In this document: positions 17,574 to 25,803 of the stretch, piece by piece | Position numbering within the stretch: position 1 is the stretch's first letter | Layout of the letters: every line of letters starts with the position of its first letter | Assembly (NCBI RefSeq): GCF_001816125.1 | Contig: NZ_MDZA01000110.1 | Span: 1-51,777 of the forward strand | Direction of reading: 5' to 3' | Origin: Hymenobacter coccineus | GTDB lineage: Bacteria; Bacteroidota; Bacteroidia; Cytophagales; Hymenobacteraceae | DNA: 51,777 bases | Made by a program: the position numbers and the translations under genes | Notes under the pieces: model-generated | Database searches by the model: none | Seen by the model: only the letters and a program-made list of their open reading frames with translations | Told to the model about the DNA's origin: nothing

Positions 17574-18023
17574 CTACGACGGATTACCGCTGAACGCCGT
17601 GAACGCCTCCGGGCCGCCCAGCGCCAGGAGCGCCGTCAACGGATTCCAGTAATCAACGTAACGCGTAATCTTCCCGTAGCGGTGCTCAATTACGCTGACG
17701 TACTGCTGATTATAGGCATTGCCGGTCTTGACGGCCTGGCCCTCTACGCTGAATTCGGCGACGGTTACGTCCGTGCTGTGGTGAAATTTTAGGGGGCTGA
17801 TACGGAAGAGCCGGAAATTTTCGGGGAAGCGGCCCAGGTGCGCCGCGACGCCTTGACGGCCGCCCTCCGTGCGGGGCATCGAGCCGGCCGGCGCGTAGGG
17901 AAATTCCTGCACGCCGTCCTCCGCAAACATGTCAATCCACGGCTGCACGTCATCGCGCGTCAGGGCAGCCAGGGCGTTAGTGAGCACTTGCTCCAACTGT
18001 TGATTTTCAAGGGTACTATTCAT
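17574..18023 (-). CDS. NTF2-like (SnoaL-type) protein
   Basis: The 149-residue protein has the NTF2-like layout: VLTNALAALTRDDVQPWIDM, FAEDGVQEFPYAPAGSMPRT, then a beta sheet ending VIEHRYGKITRYVDYWNP. Members bind small ligands or act as isomerases or hydroxylases. It is the first gene of a two-gene minus-strand operon with the NmrA-like gene, and divergent from HxlR. Similar HxlR-controlled pairs are often induced by electrophiles or quinones; that is inference from context here. Confidence 0.82.
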   Translation of the reverse strand: MNSTLENQQLEQVLTNALAALTRDDVQPWIDMFAEDGVQEFPYAPAGSMPRTEGGRQGVAAHLGRFPENFRLFRISPLKFHHSTDVTVAEFSVEGQAVKTGNAYNQQYVSVIEHRYGKITRYVDYWNPLTALLALGGPEAFTAFSGNPS

Positions 18024-18061
18024 GGGAGAAGTAAGTGAAGCAGGTTACAAAGCTCCAACCT

Positions 18062-18110
18062 TAACTACCCAAAAGAAAGTAGGCACCCAAAAGTGAAGTA
18101 GTTACCTTCG
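18062..18110. promoter_or_regulatory. HxlR/NTF2 divergent promoter with direct repeats
   Basis: ACCCAAAAG occurs at 18067-18075 and again at 18085-18093, each followed by AAGTAG (18077-18082 and 18096-18101), an imperfect tandem repeat of about 18 bp. TAACTAC (about 18062) and GTAGTTA (about 18098) also form an inverted pair. TACCTTCG at 18103-18110 is a near-consensus -7 box for the HxlR gene. HxlR-family proteins often use such paired sites. Confidence 0.45.
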
Positions 18111-18118
18111 CGTAAAAA

Positions 18119-18523
18119 ATGAGCCGAATGATTCTAAACGCAGAAAAAAATTTGCTGGCCCGGCAAAAATTAACCGCCTGGCTCGATGCCAAGTCTAACC
18201 TGGACGAAACCTGCATCGTGCATCAGGCGCTAAACCTGCTCGCTAGCAAGTGGCTACTGCTCATTCTGCTGGCCCTCATGCAACGCCCCAAGCGCAACAG
18301 CGAGTTGCAAAAGCAAATTCGGGGCGTATCGCCCAAGATGCTCTCCCAAAGCCTGCGGCAGCTCGAAGCGCGGGGGCTGGTGCATCGCCGGGTTTTCGCC
18401 GAGGTGCCGCCGCACGTCGAGTATTCCCTCACGCCCTTCGGTGAGAGCGTGGCCCCGCTGCTGGCCGAACTGTGCGAGTGGTCATTCGCGTGGGAAGCGC
18501 AGGTGTTGGCGAAGGTGCAGTAG
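18119..18523 (+). CDS. HxlR-family transcriptional regulator
   Basis: The 134-residue protein is a winged-helix MarR/HxlR type. It has ETCIVHQALNLLASKWLLLI, which carries the conserved cysteine and the K-W of the family, RNSELQKQIRGVSPKMLSQS as the recognition region, and VEYSLTPFGESVAPLLAELC in the wing. The N-terminal extension of about 30 residues is longer than in many members. Cysteine-containing HxlR proteins often sense reactive electrophiles; that role is inferred. It is divergent from the NTF2-NmrA operon and probably controls it. Confidence 0.9.
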   Translation: MSRMILNAEKNLLARQKLTAWLDAKSNLDETCIVHQALNLLASKWLLLILLALMQRPKRNSELQKQIRGVSPKMLSQSLRQLEARGLVHRRVFAEVPPHVEYSLTPFGESVAPLLAELCEWSFAWEAQVLAKVQ

Positions 18524-18665
18524 CGCGCAGTAGCACCTACTGAAACTCATGAGGTAGCACCAGAGTTGGCACGGAAAGTATCGGCAAGTCCATTTGCTCG
18601 TTAAAAACAAGTCATTCTGCCTCAGTAAATCAGTTAAGTAGTCGGCCAAAAGTAACCGTGTCGGG

Positions 18666-18818
18666 CGGCCCTAGGCCGTCCGACCGGTTGACGTTTGCGC
18701 CGTTAGGGAAGAGTGGATTGGTCAAAAACCGGTTAAAACAGCTAGGGTAACGGCGCGCCCATCAACCGCGACCGTCGACGGCCCTAGGCCGTCCGACGGT
18801 CGCGGTTGATGGGCGCGC
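18666..18818. repeat. Nested hairpin array
   Basis: A near-perfect 66-nt hairpin runs from 18753 to 18818: 24-bp arms 18753-18776 and 18795-18818, then an inner ACGGCC-CTA-GGCCGT stem-loop with a one-sided bulge. The 19-base core CGGCCCTAGGCCGTCCGAC (18779-18797) is repeated exactly at 18666-18684. Between them GCGCCGTTA (18697-18705) pairs with TAACGGCGC (18748-18756). No ORF is associated. It could be a terminator, a REP-like element or part of a lost mobile element. Confidence 0.6.
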
Positions 18819-18863
18819 GCACGATTGCTTTTGGCTGGGTACTTAAAAGGCACTTTATGCGCC

Positions 18864-20308
18864 TTAACGTGCGTGGCTGTTGCAAAAGTAAAGGAGCGCC
18901 AAAAAGGATCGATTAGGCGGCAGTAGCGCTACCACCATAGCAGCTGTCTGAGGTGGAGTAAAGCGTAGGTACTTCTTCAGATTATAAGCCATGACGGCTA
19001 CGTACATGACTTTAGCGGCCCCTTCTCGGCCTTTCTTGCTGAGGTGACGCAAGCCCTAATAAGTAATTAAGCTACCTAGTACCGGTTCTGCCGTCGCCGC
19101 CCGCAATCGCCGCATACGTCTACCTACTCGGGTGGCTAAGCGCGCCAACATGCGTTCGTAGTGGGCTTTGTACGGCGTGTGATGCAAGCGCTTCTCCTTG
19201 GCCTTCTTGCCCTTGCACTGCTCCCGAATCGGGCATGTCTTGCACTCGGAGGCCTTGGCCAGGTAGCGTTTCTTAGCGTTTCACTCCGAATCGAAGACGG
19301 ACCTTCTGAAACGTCAGCTGTTTGCCCTGACTACAGGTATAGCTGTCAGTAACACCATCGTAAGTAAAGCCCGCGCGCTCGGCCTTGTACATGCCATGCG
19401 CCGGGATGTAGCCGATCAGGCCGTGTGCTTCCAATTGGTCATAGTTCTCCCCCGAGCAATAGCCCGCATCCGCTACCACAGTGGTCATTTCCATCTCGAA
19501 GGCCTTCAACCGCTGCTGCGTGGCATCCACGATGGCGAGCAAATACCGGCTGTCCCGTCAGCCAAGTCCGCGTGGATATGCGTGATAACATGCCGCGCCG
19601 CACCGACACGCACACTGGCCGTGTACGCTAGGATGCGCGGCTTGCCCGGCTGAAGGCAACCCGCGCCTCGGGATCTGTTGGATGGTAGTGGGTCAGGTTA
19701 CGGACGAGTTGGCCTGGTTTGTTGGGGCCGGCCTTGCGGCTAGCGGCCTGGAAGCGTTGGATATGCCGTAAACGTTCTGTCGAGGCGGTTACGGGTGGCG
19801 CTTTGGCAGGGCCTAGCGTGGTGGTCACTACTGCTGCTTCCCGGGAGCGTTTGGCCTGGAGCCGGCTCATCGAGGCGTTGGCTTTGATGTAAGCGGAATC
19901 CACGACTTGGGTATGCCCACTCACCCAGCCCTGCTGCACACACAGGCCCACCACCTGGGTGAAGCAGGCCTCGAAGACGGCTACGGGTAGGCGCTGGCGA
20001 GTACGTGAAATAGTACGGTGGCTGGGCAGCGGCTGGGCGAGTTCATAACCGAGGAAAGCGCGGATGCCAAGGTGTAAATTGGCTAGCTCCACCAGCTTGC
20101 GATCGGAGGTGATGTTCTCCAAGTGCTGCACGAGTAGCAACTTCACAAACACGACGGAGTCCAGTGCGGGGCGGCCGATGGCGCTGTAAAAGGGCGCAAC
20201 AAGGGGCCGCACAAAACTAAAATTGATGCGCTGGAGCAGCCGCTGGTAGAAGTGGTGCGCGGGCACCAGTTTGACCAGCGACATGCCAACGAGATGGAAG
20301 CCTAGCAT
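18864..20308 (-). pseudogene. IS1182-like transposase, multiply frameshifted
   Basis: The minus strand reads as one transposase when joined across lesions. The N-terminal DUF772-like part is LVKLVPAHHFYQRLLQRINF, with DRKLVELANLHLGIRAFLGY. The DDE aspartate region is HTQVVDSAYIKANASMS, then VVADAGYCSGENYDQLEAHG, and the Cys-rich DDE_Tnp_1_6-type end is CKTCPIREQCKGKKAKEKRL. Frameshifts lie near 19645, 19555 and 19280, and there is a TAG near 19057. At least four lesions show an old, dead copy. Confidence 0.8.
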
Positions 20309-20357
20309 AGGCTAGCAACTTACTAACCCGCAACTAATTGCCTTTTGCAACAGCCAC
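18873..20357 (-). mobile_element. IS1182-like relic with terminal repeats
   Basis: GGCTGTTGCAAAAG at 18875-18888 and its exact complement at 20342-20355 bound the transposase relic and are the terminal inverted repeats. No target duplication was found. Confidence 0.75.
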
Positions 20358-20527
20358 AGGGATTATAGCCACGACTTCAAAAAGTGGTGGTTTGGGTCCA
20401 TCCAGCTACTGCGCCCAGTATGGTACTTTATGGGGATGCAACTAGCCCCTTACCGACGCGGCGCCAGCAGCTAGAATAGGCTTCGATGGCCGTTCTGCCA
20501 CCCTTTTATCTACCGCAGTTGCCGGCA

Positions 20528-20566
20528 GTGTTCATTTCCGGACACCCCCTGCCCGCAAGTGGACAC
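20528..20566 (+). promoter_or_regulatory. Candidate enhancer sites upstream of the efflux locus
   Basis: GTGTTCATTTCCGGACAC (20528-20545) is an imperfect dyad with arms GTGTTC and GGACAC, and GTGGACAC recurs at 20559-20566. They lie 65-100 bases upstream of a sigma-54-type promoter, the usual distance for enhancer-binding activators. No activator gene remains nearby. Confidence 0.45.
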
Positions 20567-20629
20567 TACTCACTAACCAACCCTTAATCATTTCTAAATA
20601 ATTATGCTGACAATCAGTATTTTACTTGA

Positions 20630-20646
20630 TTGGCACGCGGCTTGGC
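20630..20646 (+). promoter_or_regulatory. Sigma-54-type -24/-12 promoter
   Basis: TTGGCACGCGGCTTGGC resembles the TTGGCACG-N4-TTGC consensus; the -24 half is perfect and the -12 half has GG for GC. It lies 37 bases before the ATG of the adaptor remnant. Confidence 0.5.
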
Positions 20647-20682
20647 TTAACTAGCGGCACACCGCCTCTTTAGTGCCCACTG

Positions 20683-21231
20683 ATGGACAGAGCTATTTCC
20701 ATTACCACCCTTCACCGCCGCCAGCTACGTCGCTGGTTGGTGGCAGTGAGGGCCTTGGCTGTCTTGCTGGCCGCTGGCCTTGGGCTGCGCCGGGTAGTGC
20801 AGCCTACACCGCACCGATCTTTTAACTGCTACCGTCGACACCGGCTAGGTGAACGCGGCCCTTACGGCGACCGGCACCGTCATCCCGGCCCGGGAGGTAG
20901 TCATCACGAGTCCAATCCAGGGTACGATTCGGCGGGCAGCGCTGGTTGTTGGCACCCGCGTGGCGCCGGGCCAGCTCATCCTGGAGCTGGCCGCGCCCGA
21001 CCAGGTAGGCCTCACGGCGCGCACGGGTCATTTCCCGGCCCAGCTCCTGGCCGTCGAACCCGCCGGCAACCTCGACCCGGTGATGGGCGAGGAATCATGG
21101 AGTTGCTGCTGGGCCTAAACCGCGAGCGCAGCACCACCCCCGTGACGGTGACCCACGACGAGCAGCAAGACCACAAAACCGGCCGCCTGGTGCGCTTTTT
21201 CGACGGCCGGCAGGTGGCCTGGGGCGACTAG
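20683..21231 (+). pseudogene. Fused remnant of an efflux adaptor and an ABC ATPase
   Basis: The 5' part encodes a membrane anchor (QLRRWLVAVRALAVLLAAGL) and the start of a HlyD/MacA-type adaptor (VNAALTATGTVIPAREVVIT, PIQGTIRRAALVVGTRVAPG), with a frameshift and TAG at about 20825-20850. After GQLILEL it jumps into an ABC ATPase, VGLTARTGHFPAQL, then directly to EPAGNLDPVMGEE and, after another shift, IMELLLGLNRE and VTVTHDEQQDHKTGRLVRFF. Walker A and the LSGGQ signature are missing. Two deletions therefore removed most of the adaptor and most of the ATPase, leaving a relic of a MacAB-like export operon upstream of two permease relics. Confidence 0.75.
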
Positions 21232-21299
21232 CTAATTAACGCAACGGAATGTCCTGCTTCAACCAGTTCAGCAGGACGGAAACCTCTACTTTCTCCCCC

Positions 21300-22549
21300 A
21301 TGCTACTGAGCTACCTCAAAATTGCCTGGCGCGGCTGGCAGCGGCGCAAGTTCTTCACAGGCATCAGCCTGTTCGGCATCAGCTTCACCTTGATGACGCT
21401 GGTGGTGCTGTTTACGCTGTTTGACCACGCCGTGGGCGCCCGGCCCCCGAGCGGCGCACCGACCGCTTGCTGTTCGTCAACCGCATGGTGCTGCGTGGGC
21501 CCGTGGCGCAGGGCGCCTCCAGCGTGGGCTATGCCTTTTTAGAGCGGCACGTGCGCACCCTGCGCACCCCCGAAGCGGTGTCGGTAAGCGAAGCGGCCCC
21601 CGTCAATGTCATGCTGTACGTAAGCCAGCAGGGCGTAAAGGCAGACCGCCGCTACACCGACGGCAACTTCTGGCGGGTACTGGACTTCGACTTTGTGGCC
21701 GGCCGGCCCTACAATGCCCCCGAGGTGCGCGACACGGCCCACGTGCTGGTGCTTAATGAAACGGTAGCCCGGCGCTGCTTTGGCACGGCTGCCGCCGCCG
21801 TGGGCCGGGCAGTGCAACTCGAGGGCCAGCCCTACCGGGTAGTGGGCGTGGTGGCCGACGTACCCACCTCGCGCGAGCGGACCTACGCCGAGTGCTGGGT
21901 ACCCGTTACGACGACTGCCGCTGACCTGCGCGACGCTAATCACCTGGGCGAGTACCAGGCCATCATTCTGGCGAAACGGGCAGCCGACGTGCCGGCTATC
22001 CAGGCCGAGTACCAGCAGGTGCTGCGCCGCCTGCCCATTCCCGACCCGCAGCAATACAAGGAAATGCGCTCGTATGCCCGCACCTTGCTGGCCCACTACA
22101 TGGCCAGCCGCGACAACGACGCCGACCAGAGCGGCGACGCGGCAGCCTTCTGGCAGTGCTGGCTGGGCCTGGGGTTTCTGTTCATGTTGCTGCCGGTCCT
22201 CAACCTGGTCAACATCAACGTGAGCCGCACCCTGGAGCGCGCCGCCGAGATCGGGGTGCGCAAAGCTTTCGGGGCCACCGCCGGGCGGCTGGTGGGGTAA
22301 TTTCTGATTGAGAACGTGCTGTTGACGCTGGTAGGCGGCGTGCTGGGCCTGGGGCTGGCGGCGCTGGTGTTGCACTTGCTCAATACCAGCCAGTTTATTC
22401 CCTATGCCCACCTGGGCCTCAGCGCGCCGGTGTTTGGCGTAGGGTTGGAGTTGGCCCTGCTGTTTGGGTTGCTCTCGGGCGCCTACCCGGCTTACAAAAT
22501 GTCGAAGCTACCCGCCAACCAAGCACTTAAAGGACGCCTTACCGCATGA
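21300..22549 (+). pseudogene. MacB/FtsX-type ABC permease, frameshift and stop
   Basis: MLLSYLKIAWRGWQRRKFFT starts a DUF214-type permease with an N-terminal membrane helix, a large periplasmic MacB_PCD domain (VRTLRTPEAVSVSEAAPVNV) and a C-terminal FtsX domain with three helices (LGLGFLFMLLPVLNLVNINV, ERAAEIGVRKAFGATAGRLV). A one-base loss in the C run near 21450 shifts the frame. A TAA near 22298 replaces the glutamine codon expected in RLVGQFLIENV. The gene ends in an ATGA overlap with the next permease. These proteins couple an ATPase to outward transport of peptides or lipids. Confidence 0.8.
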
Positions 22550-23749
22550 TCCGCCACGTACTTACCCTGATGTGGAACCGCCGCCGGGCCAACGCCCTGT
22601 TGATTCTGGAGATATTTCTGGCCTTTCTGGTGCTGTTTGCAGTGGGCACCATCGGCGGCAGCCTCTGGCAGAACTACCGCGAGCCCCTGGGCTTCCGCTA
22701 CGACAACGTGTGGCAGGTTAGCTACTTGCCCGGCACGCAGCGCAAAGCCGAGGCACTTGGCACGCTGCAACAAGTACTGGCGCGTCTGCGCGCCACGCCC
22801 GGCGTGCTGGGCGTGGCCGTCACCGCTGCCAACACGCCGTTCTCGTTCAACGACAGCCGCACAGTTATCGACTTTGCCGACAGGCCGGGCGGCCCCAAAC
22901 GGCCCATCCAGAACATCAACTCCTACGCCGTGGGGCCGGAGCTGCGCGACGTAATGGGCCTGGAAGTGACGGCGGGCCGTTGGTTTGACCCACGCGATGC
23001 CGTGGGTGGCCTGCACGCGCCGGTGGTCATCGACGAACAGATGCAGCGCGCTATGTTTCCGGCGGGAGAATCGGCGCTTGGCAAACTACTGCCCCTGAAC
23101 GACATGCTGCAGGGGCGCGTCATTGGGGTGGTGCGCGCTTACCGCACCGATGGGGAGTTAATGGGGCCGCTGCCAGCCATTTTCGGGCCCATCTCCCCGG
23201 CCGATACCTTCTCTCTACCGCAGTCGCTGCTGCTGCGGGTGCAGCCCGGCAGCGGCGCAAGGCTCGAAAAGCGCATCACCGACGACATTCGTCGCATCGG
23301 ACCGGGCTGGACGAGCACCGTGCGCACCTTGCCCGATATGCACGAGAGCCAGTTCAAGCAGGTAATAACTAAACCCCTTCTATTGGGCGTGATGAGCGTG
23401 TTCCTGCTGATTAATGTGGCCCTCGGGCTGTTTGGGGTGTTGTGGCTGGCCATCAGCGCCCGCCGGGCCGAGCTGGGCGTGCGCCGGGCCGTAGGGGCGC
23501 CGACCGGGGCCATTGCGCGCCTGATAGTAGGCGAAAAGCTGGCACTCACCACCTTCGGGCTGGTACTGGGAGCTGCTGGTGGCGGTGCAATTTCCGCTGC
23601 TGGGGGCGTTTGGCGAGCGCACCAGCGTGTACCTGACGGCCTTAGGCCTGGCCACCGGGGCGCTCTGCTTGCTGGCTCTTATCTGCGCGCAGCGCCACAG
23701 CTGGCTGGCGGCGGGCATCCAGCCGGCCGTGGCGCTGCGCGAGGAGTAG
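22546..23749 (+). pseudogene. Second MacB/FtsX-type ABC permease, frameshifted near the end
   Basis: MIRHVLTLMWNRRRANALLI begins with a membrane helix. A periplasmic domain follows (VTAANTPFSFNDSRTVIDFA), then an FtsX domain with PLLLGVMSVFLLINVALGLF and ARRAELGVRRAVGAPTGAIA. One extra G near 23570 moves the last helix out of frame. In the corrected frame it reads LLVAVQFPLLGAFGERTSVY and ends at the TAG at 23747-23749 after QPAVALREE. It starts in a 4-bp overlap with the first permease, so the two were translationally coupled partners of a heterodimeric exporter. Confidence 0.8.
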
Positions 23750-23818
23750 CGTGGGTTCTCTTGCTAGGGGGGCGTTTACGATTAGGATCAACCTTTAGGG
23801 ATGAATAGAGACCGCAGT

Positions 23819-24360
23819 ATGTTGACCGATGCCCAATGGGAGCGGCTTTCACTACTCTTACCTGGGCAAACCCTAATTACCGGGCACATACGCGCCTGTT
23901 CGTGGAGGCCGTACTCTGGCGGGCCCGCTGTGGCGTCTGGTGGCGCGACTTACCGGCCGAACGGTTCGGGCCCTGGCACACGGTGTACGCCCTGTTTCGG
24001 CGTTGGCGCCAGGCCGGGGTAGGGCCGTAGATGTTGGCCCAAGTGCAAAACGCGACGGGCTTGCACCGGCTCCACGCTGTGCGGGCTTATCAGGCAGCGG
24101 CGGGGCCCCAAATGAGACAGTCCCGTTGGCCAGGCGCTCGGCCGCAGCCGGGGCGGTTTCACGACCAAGCTCCCAGTGAGTTGCGACGCCAACGGTCGGA
24201 TTTGCTCCCTGGCGCCGACCGGCGGCCAGGCCGGCGACTGCCCGCAAGCATCTGGGTTGCTGGTGAACCACTTGCGGGCGGGGCAGACCGTGTTGGCCGA
24301 CCGAGCCCACGACGCGGATCACGTGCGCGTCCTGGTTGCCGCGCCAACGTGGCTCTGACT
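23819..24360 (+). pseudogene. IS5-family (IS427-like) transposase relic
   Basis: Fragments appear in three frames: MLTDAQWERLSLLLPG, then RLFVEAVLWRARCGVWWRDL and FGPWHTVYALFRRWRQAGV, and later SCDANGRICSLAPTGGQAGD and VLADRAHDADHVR. Together they follow the OrfA-OrfB order of IS427-type IS5 elements. Frameshifts and stops separate them. No terminal repeats were identified. Confidence 0.75.
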
Positions 24361-24515
24361 GTAAACACCCCCTAGTAGGTGCCCGCTGAAATCCTTATGA
24401 CAAGGAGTATCCCGCTTGCGTGGGCAACGACCTAAGCTGCGCTAATTTTTCTTTGCAAACTATAAAAACTGTAGTGGCCGCGTCCCGTCTGCCGAGACTT
24501 TTGGCATTGTAATAC

Positions 24516-24887
24516 TTACGAATCACCTCCAATAGCCGGGAGCTGCTGGTGACGGCCGCGGCTTGGCGCCCAGGCGTGGGCGTGCAGGGCTTGGAGCACC
24601 CCGCGGACCTGCTGTTCCGAGGAGAGCGAGTCGCCGTACACCAACCGCTCCTGGGCGAAGGCGCAGAAAAACGGGGCCGTTAGTAAGAGACCGGCCGGGG
24701 CGGCGCTGATGTCGGGCAGCCACGCGAACGCGATGCCGGCGTACGCGCGGTTGGTGGCGAAGAGTTCGAACACCGGGCGCAGCCGGGCGCTGGCTGCGCT
24801 TTCGGCGTGCGCGACCGTGGCCAGGACCTTGGCGTGAGCCCGAACCAAGTGCGGCAAGTCGGCGGGCGTGGCGGTGAGCAGGCTCAT
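24516..24887 (-). CDS. Thioredoxin-fold-like protein without cysteines (paralogue A)
   Basis: From the ATG at 24887 this 123-residue protein reads MSLLTATPADLPHLVRAHAK, then ARLRPVFELFATNRAYAGIA and APFFCAFAQERLVYGD. The order recalls thioredoxin: the helix residues LRPVF sit where thioredoxins have LKPVFEEL, a strand follows, then a P-x-F turn and a GxLV-like strand. The CxxC redox pair is absent, so this is inference from pattern, not a database match. It is about two thirds identical over 100 residues to the divergent gene at 25156, and has about 18 extra C-terminal residues where the partner has a stop codon. Function unknown. Confidence 0.6.
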   Translation of the reverse strand: MSLLTATPADLPHLVRAHAKVLATVAHAESAASARLRPVFELFATNRAYAGIAFAWLPDISAAPAGLLLTAPFFCAFAQERLVYGDSLSSEQQVRGVLQALHAHAWAPSRGRHQQLPAIGGDS

Positions 24888-25002
24888 AAGCAAGCGGCGT
24901 TGATGGGCGCGGACGTACGATAAAACGCGGCGCCTGGCCTGCGCCTGGCGCGCGGCCCGCCCGTATCAAGCCACCGGCGAGCCGAACCCGGGCAATGGAT
25001 AG

Positions 25003-25029
25003 GGTCCGATAACCTTTACTTATCGGACC
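25003..25029. promoter_or_regulatory. Palindrome at the centre of the divergent paralogue pair
   Basis: GGTCCGATAA (25003-25012) and TTATCGGACC (25020-25029) are perfect inverted copies separated by CCTTTAC. The site lies between the divergent starts and is a candidate operator; a symmetric terminator is less likely as no T run follows. Confidence 0.55.
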
Positions 25030-25155
25030 TTATCAATGTACTTGGCGCAGCGAGCGAACGGTATAAAATGGGTGGGTTGCACGCCCGCCGAAAGCCGTTC
25101 TCTGCGGTTTGCCGTATACCGGGCTGTACACTCCATTTTTCCTCGCTCGCTGCCC

Positions 25156-25473
25156 ATGGGCCTGCTCACCGCCACGGCCGCCGACTTGCCGCACTTGGTC
25201 CAGACCCACGCCAAGGTCATGGCCATGGTCGCCCGGCCGGAGAGCGCGGCCGACGCGCGGCTGCGCCCGGTGTTCGCGCTCTTTGCCACCAACCGCGCGT
25301 ACGCCGGCATTACATTCGTGTGGCTGCCCGCGACCGACAACGCCCCAGCCGGCGCCCGGTTGGCGGCCCCGTTCTTTTGCACCTACGCGCAGGGGCAATT
25401 AGTGTACAGCGACACGCTCACCACGGAACAGCAGGTGCGCGGGGTACTCCACGCGTTGCACGCCCGCGCCTAG
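25156..25473 (+). CDS. Thioredoxin-fold-like protein without cysteines (paralogue B)
   Basis: The 105-residue product from the ATG at 25156 reads MGLLTATAADLPHLVQTHAK, ARLRPVFALFATNRAYAGIT, APFFCTYAQGQLVYSDTLTT and EQQVRGVLHALHARA. P-F-F-x-x-Y-x-x-G-x-L-V is very like the thioredoxin segment around its cis-proline, but there is no CxxC. No signal peptide or membrane helix is seen, so it should be cytoplasmic. The similarity to the divergent gene at 24516-24887 extends, more weakly, into both upstream regions up to the central palindrome, pointing to an inverted duplication. No function is assigned. Confidence 0.62.
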   Translation: MGLLTATAADLPHLVQTHAKVMAMVARPESAADARLRPVFALFATNRAYAGITFVWLPATDNAPAGARLAAPFFCTYAQGQLVYSDTLTTEQQVRGVLHALHARA

Positions 25474-25803
25474 GCGCCGGGTTGCGGCCGCCACCCAAGC
25501 GCCCAGGCCCAGGGGGGCCCGCGCTGGAGCCATGGTCCGGTTCTTGCCGAGGCAATCAGCGCGCCACGGTGCGGGCGGTGGGCTCCGCGGCGGGCTAGGT
25601 CTTGATCTGCCAGACGGTTTGTGGCTCGTTTCCTACCAGCGCAGCCAGCCACCAGCAGTTGCCTCGGCCGCTGGGGATGATTCGTTACCTTTATCGGTCT
25701 CCATTCTGTGTTGAGGCGAGCGTGCAGCCTGCGCTCGCCCGCTCGCCCTTCGTGCTGGCAAGGTTAGGCGCACTACTTTCGTAGCCGTTCCCTCTTCTAT
25801 GCC
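25474..25803. other. Spacer upstream of the DUF1080 gene
   Basis: About 330 bp. The first 60 bases still resemble the end of the divergent paralogue (an APGCGRHP-like stretch after the stop). The rest holds no convincing gene or terminator. The DUF1080 promoter presumably lies near 25670-25790. Confidence 0.4.

Noticed and set aside
21539..22411. A 290-codon antisense frame opposite the first ABC permease
   Set aside because: His/Gln/Val-rich shadow; the permease reads clearly on the plus strand.
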